From Anomaloglossus baeobatrachus (lineage: Eukaryota; Chordata; Amphibia; Anura; Aromobatidae), in contig NC_134354.1 of NCBI RefSeq assembly GCF_048569485.1, positions 331,803,643 through 331,867,642 on the forward strand: a stretch of DNA of 64,000 nt, read 5' to 3'. Shown one piece after another: positions 22,760 through 35,508 of the stretch. The notes under the pieces were generated by a model. The model was given only the letters and a program-made list of their open reading frames with translations. It ran no database searches and was not told the DNA's origin. The translations under genes were made by a program, and so were the position numbers. Positions within the stretch are counted from its first letter, which is position 1; each line of letters begins with the position of its first letter.

Positions 22760-25700
22760 TTAGAGCGGCTGCAGGTGACCGTCCTCCTGGCTGGCTGCAG
22801 ACGACTGTGCAAGGAATCATCGGAGGGAGTCTGGAGGCGGAGGGGACTTTCCCCCTGCAGGAGCGGCGCCTCCGGAGATCCAAACCGCCGGAGTGGTTAT
22901 CTCTTGATCTGACTCCCCGGGCCCAGCGCCACGGCAGAAGCCCCTCTCGGGACCCTCCAGGCCGGGCGCTACGTGCAAGAAATCCAGCAGGCCCCGGTCT
23001 GTGAGGAATTCGAATGTGCGGCTGGGCCAGGCGGCGGTTAGCAGACCTCCGCTGGAGTCGGGGGCGGGGCCTGCTACCGCTGGTGTAGCGATGGATATCG
23101 GCACTGCGACGGCGCGCTCTGGTGATGTGCCTGCCGAGCGCCCTGTGCAATGTCAGCTGAGCAGGCTGGATGAGCAGGCGGGCCCCAGCAGAGGGGGCGG
23201 AGCGAGACGGCTGGGATCTGTGGTGCACCGGGCCTGGCGTGGAGGGCCCATATCGGCAGAGGCCCAGAATGCGGAGGTGGCCCCATGGAATGGCGCTGGG
23301 GATCTGCGCTGGCAGGATGGGGAGGAAGGCAGGCAGCTCTCTGGTGCAGGCGGCTGGCTGGGCGGACGTCAGCTTCAGTATCCGCGACCGGAGGGATCTT
23401 CCGGCCTTGCGGTGGGAAGGGCCAACGACGGGGTGGTGGACGAGAGGAGTCAAGAAGCTACAGCGCAGCTGAATGGTTGTCTGGAGTCTGGTGGTCCGGC
23501 TGGCGGGGCCTCTACCCTTGTGCAGCCCGGTGAGTATGCTTCTATGTCTTGTTTGTCTTCTCAGTATTGTCAGGACCAGAATGCAAGGGGGGGGGTAGGT
23601 CACCCGGTGTTTAGTCAGGGGGTACCAATGAGTGGTGGGGGGTATGCGTCGGGAAGTGGGGAGTTGGGAGAGCTGATAGGTTGCACATTGCTGGAGCGGA
23701 TTGGGGGGGGCAAAGTAACCCCCAGCCCCTGTGGGGGCTTGGGTTAATCCACCTGCGCTGGGTTCGAGTGAATCGGCGGTTGCGGGTATTTCCTCCCTGG
23801 TGTCGGTGTCGGTTCAGACAGAAAAGAAGAAGGAGGATAGGATTCATTTAGATGATCGGGCGCGTGGGGAGGTTTACGTCTGTTTTGAGGGCCCCTTAGG
23901 TTCTCATCTTAAGAAGGAGGTGAGGGAAAAGATCTCGAAGGATGAATATGTCGAGATCTTTTCCCTCCTTCCATTGGCCAAATTTAATTTGGACAAAGGA
24001 AAAAAGGAGGATAGCAAAAAGGAGGATGAGGAGAAGCGGCGGTGGCGCTTGATCCTTCAGACGTTTAATAATTGGCTGCAAGCCTTCACAATTTTGGCGA
24101 GCGTGATTGGTGAAAAGGCGCCGGAGAACTGTTTGCATTTGTTTTGTTATATGGACTCAATTGGCGAGGCGTACACGGTGTATGGGGGGCAGACTTGGCT
24201 TAGGTATGACGAGCAGTTTCGTCAGAGGAAGGCCGTACGTCCTTCTATAAGATGGGATCAAAAGGATATAGGGTTGTGGTTGCGGGTCATGGCGCCGTCC
24301 AGGTATGGCCAGCCCTTTCAAGGCGGGGCTAGGTCGGCCGGCCAGTCTGGAACACAGGATACCGGTAGTCAACAGGGTCAAGCGGGATCGCAGAAGCCCG
24401 GTTTGTGCTGGCAATTCAATGAGGGGCAATGTAAGTTTGGGGCCACCTGCCGTTTTAAGCACCTCTCCAGCCATTGTAATGGGACATCCCATGGAGCGAC
24501 TAAGTGTTTTAAGAAAGGAAAATCCAAGCCCGGCACCTCTCATACCCAAGGGTCTGCCGCCGGTGAGCTTAGTCGCGATGCTTCCGTACCTAAATAGGTA
24601 CCCGGATAAGGAAAAAGCTGAGGTGTTGCGGTTGGGTTTTGGGGAGGGTTTCAGGATTCCGGCACCCGTTTTTGATGTTCCGGGGGCAACTAGGAATCTT
24701 CTGTCAGCTTATCGGCATTCCGCGGTCGTGGTGGAAAAATTAGGTAAGGAGGTGGCGTTAGGGAGGATGGTGGGCCCGTTCCGGGCCCCTCCTTTTCCCG
24801 ATTTAGTGGTCTCGCCGTTGGGGGTGGTGCCAAAGAAGGAGCCAGGGAAATTTCGGCTGATTCACCATTTGTCTCACCCAAGAGGCAGATCGGTGAATGA
24901 TGGGATACCGGCTGAACTGCGTTCAGTGGTGTACACGTCGTTCAATGAGGCTACAAAGTGGGTAAAAAGATGTGGGAAGGGGGCACTTATGGCTAAGACA
25001 GATATTGAATCAGCCTTTCGGCTCTTGCCAGTGCATCCAGATTGCGTCTGGTTGTTGGGTTGTTTTTGGGAGGGGGATTATTTTGTGGATCGCTGTTTGC
25101 CCATGGGGTGTTCGATCTCGTGTGCATTTTTCGAAACCTTTAGTTCTTTTTTAGAATGGGTTGTTCGGGATGTTTCGGGCCTGTCATCATTACCTAGATG
25201 ATTTTTTGTGTGTAGGTCCTGCTGAATCGGCGCAGTGTGCCGGGATTTTGGTGACTATGGAGTGGATTTCAAGGCGCTTTGGGGTGCCTTTAGCACCTGA
25301 AAAAACAGTAGGGCCAACCACTTGCATAGGTTTTTTGGGTATTGTGATCGATTCTTTGGCCTGGGAAGTTCGGCTTCCCGAAGACAAGGTCACCGCGCTG
25401 AAAGATGAAGTAGCAAGGGCATGGCGGTTAAAAAAGTTGCTATTGAGGGAGGTTCAGTCCCTACTGGGAAAACTTAACTTTGCTTGTCGGGTGATGCCCA
25501 TGGGTCAAATTTTTTAGCTACGACTGGCTAGTGCCACGACGGGGGTACTTGCTCCGCACCATTACATTCGGTTATCGGCGGAACATAAAGCGGACTTAGC
25601 AGTTTGGGGACAGTTTTTGGAGCAGTACAACGGTCGTTCTCTGCTGATGGAGGATGTGATGGACAATTTTGATTTGGAGTTGTTCACGGATGCGGCGGGC

Positions 25701-26569
25701 AGCTCGGGTTTTGGGGCTTTCTTCCAGGGTCAGTGGTGTGCGGATCGGTGGCCGGACAAGTGGACGGCTGAAGGCTTAACAAAAAATGTGGTGCTATTGG
25801 AAATCTTTCCGATATTGGTGGCGCTGCATCTTTGGAGAGATCAGTTGGCGAACAAGAAGATTCGTTTTAACTGTGACAATATGGGGGTGGTGTTGGTGAT
25901 TAATACGTTTTCGGCATCCTCTCCTCCGGTTGTTCGGGTGCTACGGGAGCTGGTGTTGGTTTGTTTGCAAATTAATGCGTGTGTTACAGCAGCCCATGTG
26001 CCAGGTGTTCAGAACCTAATTGCCGATTCCCTCTCTCGTTTCCAGTGGGATCGGTTCTGGGTTTGCGCGCCAGAGGCAGAGGCCAGCGGTTTGGAGTGCC
26101 CAGCATAGCTTTGGAATGTGGTCTTCAGGCAGCGGGATTACTGATTCGGGCTTCTTTGTCTGGTAACACATGGACAGCGTATCAGGCAGCATGGGTTCTT
26201 TGGGAGCAGTGGTTGCAGGGTTGCGGGTTTTCTGAGGAGGATTAGTTAGGACTATTGTTGGAAAAGTTGGGGGGGCGGCGGTTACACAGTGGTCTTTTGC
26301 AAAGGTAAATCGCTTTGTTGCGAGGTTTACGGGATCTGACTAAGAGCTTTTTGGTTGTCCAGGCTTTGAAGGGTTTTCGTAAGGGACGGAAGCCACGGGA
26401 TGGTAGACGGCCTGTGTCATTTGGCTTATTGGAGCGGCTGAGTAAGGCCTGCAGTTGCGGGGGGTCTCAGGCACTTACCGTTTGGTGCTCCTGAGCCAGT
26501 GTGGGTAACGGCTGGGAGCAAGTTGGTTTTATGGTTCGGTTTATAGGAATCACCAAGGTTTGTAGCTTC

Positions 26570-27837
26570 AAGGACCTTACCATATTGCAATTTTATTGGT
26601 TATGTATTTTGTTTAACAAATGGCTGCTATGGCCAAAATTATCCAAAGATAAATTGGTGTCTGTGTAGTTATTTTAGATAAGAAATGGGAATGGAGAGGT
26701 GGGGTATGAAAAGAAGACCGGAGTCAACAATTCCAGGGTCATGTTAAATACAAAAGAGCAAATGACAAACAACAATTTAAAACAAAAAACAATGGGAGGG
26801 AAAAATAGAAAAAAACTAAAGCTTGCTGTGATACAAGTATTGGCAGCCTTTACATTAAATTAGTATGTAAACACAAGACCTGAGGGCCAGTCTGGAAGAG
26901 CCTGTGGTCATGGTTTCTACAAGTACCATACACCAAAAACTAAACCAAGCAGAGCTTCATGGGTGAAGGCCAAGAATGAAACCATCGCTTAAGAAAAGAC
27001 ATAAAAAGGAACAACTGATCTTTGCCAAAGAATACCTTGACAAACCATAATCCTTCTGGGAAAGTGTTCTGTGAACAGATGAAACAAAAATAGACCTTTT
27101 TGGCAATGCAAAGCAACAGTTTATTTACAGATGGTGCAATGAAGCTTATAAGGAAAAGAACAAGTTAAGCGTAGAGGAGGATCCATAATGCTGTGAGGTT
27201 GCTTTGCTGCGTCTGGTACTGGAGACCTTGACCATATAACAGGAATCATGAAATCAGAGAATTATCAAGAGATTTTAGAGCAACATGTCCTACCTAGTGT
27301 AAGAAAACTTGGTTTGAGTCGAAGATCATGGGTCCTCCAGCAAGACAATGCACACACCCAAAAGTACACAGGAATGGTTTAAAAAGAAAAAATGGACTGT
27401 TTTAAAATGACCAGCAATGAGTCCTGACCTCAATCCCATTGAAAATCTTTGGGGTGAGCTGAAATCTGCCATTGGGAAAAGGAACCCTGCAAACATTCAA
27501 GACCCTGAACAAACTGCAAAGGAAAAAGGAATACTGGAAGAAAATACCAGCTGAGAAGTGCAAGAAGCTTATAGATAGCTACAAAAAACATTTGGAGGCT
27601 GTCATCACTGCCAAAGGGTGTGCATCCAAGTATTAGTTCGGGGCCTTTATTGCTGCACATGCTGTTTATTCTGTTTCTTCTTTGAAATTGTAACATGTAA
27701 GTCGACAATGTTTTACTTTGGACTACTAATGAAAAAATCCTGAGGTTATAACTGTGGTATATTTCCATATATTTCTGAAGATATTGTACAATCTGTGAAA
27801 AAAATTAAAGGGTGCCAATAATTGTTGAGCAGCACTG
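26570..27837 (+). pseudogene. Tc1-like transposon remnant
   Basis: The right end, read inward, is CAGTGCTGCTCAACAATTAT followed by TGGCACC, next to TA (27838-27839): a Tc1 terminal repeat. Going left, the transposase is recognisable but full of stops: a WESVLWTDET-like stretch near 27055-27085, the HGGGS.M.W-like box near 27170-27200, QQDNAHTQKYT near 27340 and SPDLNPIENLWGELK at 27420-27465. The left end is not clear and is lost at or near the border with the DIRS fossil. Confidence 0.75.
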
Positions 27838-27844
27838 TACAACA

Positions 27845-28110
27845 GTTGTGTTTTGACAGGAGATTTCAGGCCGACTGCTTACTGCCCCCACCGGAGTCCG
27901 CTCCTGCAACTTCTGTTCCAATCACCAGTCTACACCGTGTTCCCGCCATGGATAGTACTGGTGATGGGAGAGGAGTCGGTGCCCATGGCTCTGCTGAGCA
28001 CAGGCTCTGCTCCTCCACTAGGCTGGGTTTCCCTGGAACCTGCAGTACCACTGGCTGACTGTAGGTGGCATGTGTCTTCCAGCTGAAGTTGCCATCATTC
28101 ACCTGCAGCC
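27845..28110 (+). repeat. Repeat with inverted copy at 58497-58712
   Basis: The stretch from about CCACCGGAGTCC to GGCATGTGTCTTCCAGCTG is the reverse complement, at moderate divergence, of 58497-58712. It may be a fragment of an LTR or of a non-autonomous element. The borders are not defined and no coding sequence is supported. Confidence 0.5.
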
Positions 28111-28493
28111 AATGGAAAGACACCACACCCTTCTTATTCCCCCTACTGTCATCTGACCACTGCCAGAGATAGTCTGTATTCCTGGTTCCTGTGCTGTTTG
28201 TATGTTGATTCCTGTGCGCTGACCTTGCTTGTGTTCTGACTACTCTTCTGCCTGTCGTTTATGTCCTCGCTGCCCGATCTGGATTTGACTTCTGCTTCGT
28301 TTGCTGATTACATCCTTGCCTGCCTATTCTGTCCCTGTTCTGCAATTCCTGGTTTGACCCTGCCTGACGACTACTCTCTCAGACTGCAGCCTTCCACAGG
28401 TAGTGATCACCTTGGGCCCTGTGTAATACCAAATCCCTGTATAGGGGTTAAAGGGTTTCCGGTGTCTAGGGGTCCTGCTTGGTGAGTGGCTTC

Positions 28494-29687
28494 TGTGATG
28501 CCCCTGAACTAGTCAGGATGTCACAGGGTACTGCACATCTTTCTTGTCTGGTGCAGGACTCAACCCCTCATGGTTCTGGGATCCTAACTTTTAGTATTGC
28601 TCCATCAGCATTCAAATCCTAGTCACACCTCACACCATACCCTGTCAGGCACACCAGTGGGTGGTCTAGCTGGAACAGGGCCACTCGCCTAGGGGTCAGA
28701 CAGACTGGTGGGAGGGAGGAAGTCAGTGAGGGAGGAAGTGGAGAGGAGAGAGCAGAGCTGACAGGCAGATTAGAAGTAGCTCCCAAAGAGTGAGGAGCTG
28801 GGAGTTGGAGCTCCCTGGGGACTTTTGGCTAGGTCGCGGACGGTGGTCTGGGACCGAAGGAGTTGGCGACCCGGTCGCAGGGTACTGGAGAAGGGTGCCA
28901 GGCTTAGTTTTGGGGAATGGCGGGCACTGCAGTACTTAGTAACCGAACCGGGACCGAGCACGACGGCAAGGTACTGGACCCTAGATCAGGGAGTAGCTTC
29001 ACGCAACCTGATAATTAACCTGTGGAGGATAGTTTCTTTATGAACTTTCCCCAAGAGCTCAGAGATCTAAGGCATCAACACAAAGAGGGGGATAGGGCTT
29101 TCAAGCTTATGCGGCCCACTGAAATCCCAAGTGTCAGCCATCAAGGGCACAGCTTCACTACTTAACAGTTGGGAGCGAGACCCCGACAGCCTCAAGCATA
29201 GGGGTCACAACGAACACTAAAATACAGTGCATGGAGGCAAGGTTCAGACCATCAGCAATACCAAAGGGAGCGGACTCCCGGACGGGCTCCTCTGAAGTGG
29301 CAGTGGCACCCAGAGACTTGGTTTACCTTTGTGTCACATTCTGCTTTGCAGTCGCAGCACTGCCAACACTACCTTTGTACGCTGTCCTCCCCCTACTTCC
29401 AATCTGCACCACGCTCCCCTACATCACCACCACTATCCAGAGTCCCGGGGCCTCCCCTATCCGTGGAGGGAACGTTATCTGGCTACCCCACTCCATCTCC
29501 CCCGGGTACTTCCATCAGCAGCGGCGTTACTCCCCTTACCGCGAACCACGGGTGGCGTCACAAACTCTTACCCCCCTGTAAATAGCCCCTTCTCATTTGA
29601 AGTGGCCGCAAGCCTCCGGGTCCAGAGACCCTCGAGCCACAGCAATCCCCCGGATCCGAGCGCTTCGATCGCTGCAGGGGCAGCACA
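28494..29687 (+). mobile_element. Fossil solo LTR, 1194 bp
   Basis: The block begins TGTGATGCCCCTG and ends GGGCAGCACA, with CTTC directly repeated outside (28490-28493 and 29688-29691). The opening, including CACAGGGTACTGCAC about 45 bases in, matches the LTR at 5415, so both belong to one Ty3/gypsy-like group. No internal region is attached. Solo LTRs form by recombination between the two LTRs of a full element. Confidence 0.8.
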
Positions 29688-29691
29688 CTTC

Positions 29692-30343
29692 TCTCTAGCC
29701 TGTCCATTACAGCCCGTCTGAGTCTGTGGATCCAGGCAGGCATTACACTTACAATCTGGACAGCTAGGAGTAAACTCTATCACCAGCAACAACCAAGGGG
29801 AAATGTAGGTATATATAGACAGAGGGAGTGGGGATAAGGATTTGCAGCTGAACTGCCAAGATATCCGCAGGGTAAAAAAGTGAAAGAGTTAACCCTAACA
29901 TGGAAGATGACATCTACAGAAACAAGTTCTTTCAAAATGGACAGCATAGTTTCGGCTATAGCCGGCATAGGGAAAAGTGAGGAGCAGATATTTATAGCCG
30001 ATGGGAGTGGTTGCAGCTGAGATTACAAATACCTAGTAGATCCCTGAAGAATAGAAATGCACCTTAACCTCTTCAGTACCGGATGGAATTAAATACACTT
30101 CAAGTTAGGGTAAACGACGAGCGGGCACTAAAGTGGATCTGCAATCAACAATATGCTGTGACCTTCTGATCCCAGATCCCCCAAGATCACATCAGGCCAT
30201 GACACACTCGTGACATTAAGTTTGTCAATCAAATGAAATGGTACTTCTTAGCCAGGCAAATTTGTGCAGAGATTCAACCCTCTTAAAATTAGGGAGCCAA
30301 TAGGAAACTCTAATAACACTAAACTATTCATTGCAATATGTTA
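29692..30343. other. No feature seen
   Basis: About 650 bases without a recognised gene, transposon end or tandem repeat. Confidence 0.4.
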
Positions 30344-32340
30344 GGCTGGTTTCACATGAGCGTTTTTTTGCCTTAAGGCAAAAAAACGCAAACTGCATGT
30401 TACTGGATCCATTTTTTTTGGAGTACAACGCATGCGACCGCAAGTAACCTAAACGTTTTTTAACTGGATCCGTCTACCGGATCCAGCATAAAAGCGGACC
30501 GTTCACTTGCATTTGCATGCATTTGGGTGCTGTTTTTTTGCTTAGTTTTGACGGATCCGTTTTTATTCTCAGCAGCTATGTCATCTGCCATTCAGCTCTG
30601 CTACATGGCCGCTGACAGCAGACACAGACAAAGCCATGTAGCAGAGCTGAATGCCCGCTGACAGCAGATACAGACAGAGCCGCACGATCAGAATGAAGTC
30701 GGATGAACTTCACCCAACTTCATTGTCATCCCGCGGCTCTGTCTGTGTGGCTTGGCCTGATTTTGGGTCAACGGTGAAGGTCTCACCGGTGACCGTAAAT
30801 ACCGAGTGACTTTATTGATTTGTGCTATCAGCGGTGCCGTCACTGAGGTTACCCACGGCCACAGCTGCAGTCCTCCCGCTAAGATCTATGGCCGCGGGTA
30901 ACCTGAGTGACGTCATCGCTGATAGCACAACTCACTTCAGTCGCTGCAGGGAGCTCACAGAGAGCAGTCATGGTCTGTGTCCGCTCTCTGTCAGCTTCTG
31001 ATGTAGCAGAGCTGAAAGCGTCGTGGGACTACTGTGGATTACGTCGAAAATGGAAGGGTATTTGGGAACTTGAATAAAGTGGTGAAAGAGGGCGTTTTTT
31101 TTGTTTTTAATTTCAAATAAAGGTTTTTTTGGTGTATGTCTTCTTTTTCTTTATCTTACAGATTCATCATGGAAGGTATCTCGGGGAGACGCCTGCCATG
31201 ATAAATCAAGGACTTATTGGCAGCTATGGGCTGCTGCCATTAACTCCTTATTACCTCGATTGCCACCGCATTAGGGCAATTCGGGATGAGCCGGGTACAG
31301 TTCCGGGACTGTCTCATCTAATAAATGCGGCTATTCCGGGTGGCTGCTGGCTGATATTGTTAGGCTGGGGGGCTCCCCATAACGTGGGGCTCCCCATCCT
31401 GACAATACCAGCCTCCAGCCGTATGGCTTTACCCTGGCTGGTATGAAAATTGGGGGGAACCGCACGCCGTTTTTGTTTAATAATATATTTATTTAATTTA
31501 CTGCACGATATAGACCCGCCCACCAGCGGCTGTGATTGGTGGCAGTGAGACAGCTGTCACTCAACGTAAGGGTGTGTCTAACTGCAACCAATCATAGGCG
31601 CCGGTGGGCAGGGAAAGCAGTGATCACGAGTTGGAATAATGAGCGGCCGGCTTTTTCAAAAGAGAAAAAGTCGCCGGAGCTTTGTGACAGCCATGCAGCG
31701 CCGCGCTGGAGATTGGGGATCGGTGAGTATGAGAGAGGGGGGAGAGGGATAGACCAACAGAGAGAGATAGAGACCAACGACAGGGAGACAGAGAGACCGA
31801 CAGAGCGAGAGACAGACCGACAGACAGAGCTGTCGATTAACCGACATCGACAGACCTCACTCATTTGCAGTGTTTTCTGCAACATGCGATAAATGTATTT
31901 ATATAAACGGATGTCACTAGGATGGTGTGTGTGCCGTCCGTGTGACATCCGTTTAATTTCACGCACCCATAGACTTGCATTGGAGTGACTCGCGTGATTT
32001 TCTCGCATTGCACTCGTGCGAGTTAATCGCAAGTGAGAAGCCGGCCTTACAATCTATCTATCCATTCATCTTTCTATCTCTATCAATCTATCTTTCTTTC
32101 TATCTAAATTTGAATCTATCTCTCTATCTAGCTAAATAGATAACAAACTAACTCTCTCTATAAAAATTTTGATTTTTCTATCTATGTTTTTGGAAGAAGA
32201 TATCAATCAATATATCGATCTCTATATCTATGTATTTAGATATCTTTCTTTGTATTTTTAGATCAAATTTTCAAAGAATCAAATTAAATAATAATCTAAT
32301 TATCTATCTAACTATCATTCTATTTAGCTAGCTATCTATC

Positions 32341-32380
<40 letters not shown>

Positions 32381-33323
32381 ATATATATATATATATATAT
32401 ATTTTAAATAAGTAAATCAAACAAATAAACCTCCCTCATCTCATTTTTAAAACCCTCGATCTCTTGGACTCACTATCGTTGAAACATTCACGCAATCTAC
32501 TCATCTGTATATGTTATTATTTTTAAGGGGGTCCTTTAAAAAAAGAAAAAAAAAAGATAGCTAAACCAATAGTTAGATAATGAAGAGATATATAGATCGA
32601 TAAAGAGATAAATTTAGATAGATAGATAGATAGATAGATGCATTGAAATATATATATATATATAGATAGATAGGAAGTAAGCAAGATTATGGAAATAAAT
32701 ATATATAGATCGATAGATAGATCAATCGATAGATAGGTTGATTTTTAATTTAAAAAAAAAGAAATAAATAATGAAAGTTTGATAGATTGCGATAGATAGA
32801 TAAATAGATAAAGATAGATGAATATTGATAGATATAATGTTAAATATAAATATAGATATATAGATATTGTAATATATATATATATATACCTTTATTATCT
32901 TTCGATTTTGAAATATATATATTTATTAATAAATATAAAAATATATATTATAGAATTTTTGTATAACTAAAGAATTCGAAGATTAAAAAAGATAACTATG
33001 TGTTTCAGACCATGTTTTGTACGGCAAAAAGGATCCATCCAGCCGCATACAACCGCAAGTGATAAAACAGGATCCGGCGCCCATTGAAATACATTGCAGC
33101 TACTGCTGCAATGTACAGGATCCTGTGAGCTGCAGTTTTTGGACGGAGGCAAAAAACGCAATATGTTGCATTTTTGCAACATGGTAAAAAACTGAAACTC
33201 ACCGGATCCTGACATAGCCGCATGCAAAGGCATGCAAACGCATGTTGCCTCAAGTCCATTGACATTGCATTGAGCTGACAACGGATCCGGCAACATGCGT
33301 TTTGCGTTTTTCTGCCGACCGGC
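30344..33323. mobile_element. Large non-autonomous element with microsatellite core (tentative)
   Basis: The left end GGCTGGTTTCACATGAGCGT follows TTA, and the right end read inward is GCCGGTCGGCAGAAAAACGC next to TAA. Both continue into AAAACGCAAA, GCATGTT and GGATCC phrases in inverted orientation. The body includes the GC-rich block at 31170-31500 that is shared with 3860-4390 and 43260-43800. The ends match only in part, so this could be two truncated elements rather than one. Confidence 0.45.
32040..32990 (+). repeat. GATA/TATC and TA microsatellite region
   Basis: Nearly a kilobase of interleaved TATC/TCTA, pure TA (about 32343-32402) and GATA runs. No other feature is seen in it. Confidence 0.9.
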
Positions 33324-33622
33324 TAATATCTAAAATAGTGTCTATGTTTTACACAGATGACCTATTGATTCAATGGTTGCTGTTGATGGCAGTGGATAAC
33401 AGCACTTTCAGACAGGTAGGACATATTTAAATAATTTGGCCACACATATGAATTTATGTTGACAAACCCCTGGGGAAATAAGGATCAGACAACCCGTCTC
33501 ATTCTATTGTTTGCACTGAGATAAGAGGTGCCATACATGCAGCCCATACATGGAGGTTTGTAGTCCAAATAGCGGCATTTTGCCCAGATAAGGATGTTTT
33601 TAACCTAGATAGTGGCATTTAA

Positions 33623-35232
33623 GGGTACCTTCACACTAAAGCTGGTGTCACACACAGCGACAACGACAACGACGTCGCTGCTACGTCACCATTTTCTGTG
33701 ACGTTGCAGCGACGTCCCGTCGCTGTTGCTGTGTGTGACATTCAGCAACGACCTGGCCCCTGCTGTGAGGTCGCCGGTCGTTGCTGAATGTCCAGCTTCA
33801 TTTTTTGGTCGTCACTCTCCCGCTGTGACACACACATCGCTGTGTGTGACAGCGAGAGAGCGACGAAATGAAGCGAGCAGGAGCTGGCACTGGCAGCTGC
33901 GGTAAGCTGTAACCAGCGTAAACATCGGGTAACCAAGGGAAGACCTTTCCCTGGTTACCCGATGTTTACGCTGGTTACCAGCCTCCGCCGCTCTTGCTGC
34001 CAGTGCCGGCTCCTGCACTGTGACATGTGGCTGCAGTATGCATCGGGTAATTAACCCGATGTATACTGTAGCAAGGAGAGCAAGGAGCCAGCACTAAGCA
34101 GTGCGCGCGGCTCCCTGCTCTCTGAACTGTGACATGTAGCTGCAGCACACATCGGGTTAATTAACCCGATGTGTGCTGCAGGAGAGCAAGGAGCCAGCGC
34201 TAAGCGCGGCTCCCTGCTCTCTGAACATGTAGCACAGCGACGTTATGATCGCTGCTTCTGCTGTGTTTGACAGCTAAGCAGCGATCATAACAGCGACTTA
34301 CAAGGTCGCTGTTACGTCACCGAAAATGGTGACGTAACAGCGACGTCGTTGTCGCTGTCGTTTAGTGTGAACCCAGCTTTAGCGATGCAGCAGCGATCCG
34401 ACCAGCGATCTGACCTGGTCAGGATCGCTGCTGCATCGCTACATGGTCGCTGGTGAGCTGTCAAACAGGCAGATCTCACCAGCGACCAGTGAACAGCCCC
34501 CAGCCAGCAGCGACGTGCAAGCGACGCTGCGCTTGCACGGAGCCGGCGTCTGGAAGCTGCGGAGACTGGTAACTAAGGTAAACATCGGGTATGGTTACCC
34601 GATGTTTACATTAGTTACCAGCGCACACCGCTGAGCTGTGTGAGCAGGGAGCAGGGAGCCGCGCACACTGAGCGCTGGCTCCTTGCTCTCCTAGCTACAG
34701 TACACATCGGGTTAATTAACCCGATGTGTAATGCAGCTACATGTGCAGAGAGCAGGGAGCCGCGCACACTGCTTAGCGCTGGCTCCTTGCTCTCCTAGCT
34801 GCTGTACACATCGGGTTAATTAACCCGATGTGTACAGCAGCTACATGTGCAGAGAGCCGGAGCCGGCAGCACAGGCAGCGTGAGAGCTGCAGAGGCTGGT
34901 AACTAAGGTAAATATCGGGTAACCACCTTGGTTACCCGATGTTTATCTTGGATACAGCTTACCTCAGCTGTCAGACGCCGGCTCCTGCTCCCTGCTCGCT
35001 TCATTTGTCGCTCTCTCGCTGTCACACACAGCGATCTGTGTGTCACAGCGGGAGAGCGGCTTTGAAGAAAACGAACCAGGGCTGTGTGTAACGAGCAGCG
35101 ATCTCGCAGCAGGGGCCAGATCGCTGCTCATTGTCACACACAGCGAGATCGCTAATGAGGTCACTGCTGCGTCACAAAAAGCGTGACTCAGCAGCGATCT
35201 CGGCAGTGAGCTCGCTGTGTGTGAAGCACCCC
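33623..35232. mobile_element. MITE of the CACTAAGCGA group with a nested MITE
   Basis: The left end reads GGGTACCTTCACACTAA and resumes as GCGATGCAGCAGCGATCC after the inner element. The right end read inward is GGGGTGCTTCACACACAGCG. The flanks are TAA and TTA. The interior has repeated foldbacks, including perfect palindromes TCGGGTTAATTAACCCGA at about 34709 and 34811, and pairs of CATCGGGTAACCA. Confidence 0.65.
33640..34378. mobile_element. MITE nested in a MITE
   Basis: The ends read AGCTGGTGTCACACACAGCG and, from the right, AGCTGGGTTCACACTAAACG, each followed by GACAACGACG-like sequence. It lies between TAA (33637-33639) and TTA (34379-34381), 17 bases inside the left end of the surrounding element. 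The ends resemble the 13358-13813 MITE (AGCTGGGTTTACACAC). Confidence 0.7.
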
Positions 35233-35508
35233 TTAGTTAGGTTCCCGGATTACAGAGATATACCTTGCCGTTGGTCTCCAGGCTTACATGAATTGGCCAA
35301 TACATAAACTAAATATCTCTCTTTTGCAGTAATGCAGTGCCATATTTTGCACTCTTTTGGGCACAGTGATGGCGCAGCCAATTTTTCAGCATTAAAGATG
35401 GCGACTGTCTTTGCACAAACAGTCCATTAAATACAGTTCTTAAGGCACACGTGACCCGTGTTAGCGGGTCTTGTCCATATCCTGTTTGTGACGCCAGGAA
35501 AAAGGGGG

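Larger units (their letters stand above)
21590..26560 (+). mobile_element. Fossil DIRS-type retroelement, broken
   Basis: In order there are: a GC-rich gag-like region ending in a C-x7-C-x5-C-x3-H zinc finger near 24405-24465; a reverse transcriptase domain (about 24800-25500, with phrases such as GKFRLIHHLSHP and KTDIESAFR); an RNase H domain (about 25690-26060, with LFTDAAGSSGFGA and NLIADSLSRF); and the beginning of what looks like a DIRS tyrosine recombinase (about 26250-26500). RT, RNase H and recombinase in this order are the DIRS layout. The copy is broken in a few places and incomplete on the right. It is interrupted by the MITE-like insert at 21807-22759. The outer limits are approximate. 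Confidence 0.75.

Noticed and set aside
22704-23847. Long minus-strand frame of about 299 codons and others
   Set aside because: They are antisense to the GC-rich gag-like region of the DIRS-type fossil; composition explains the lack of stops.
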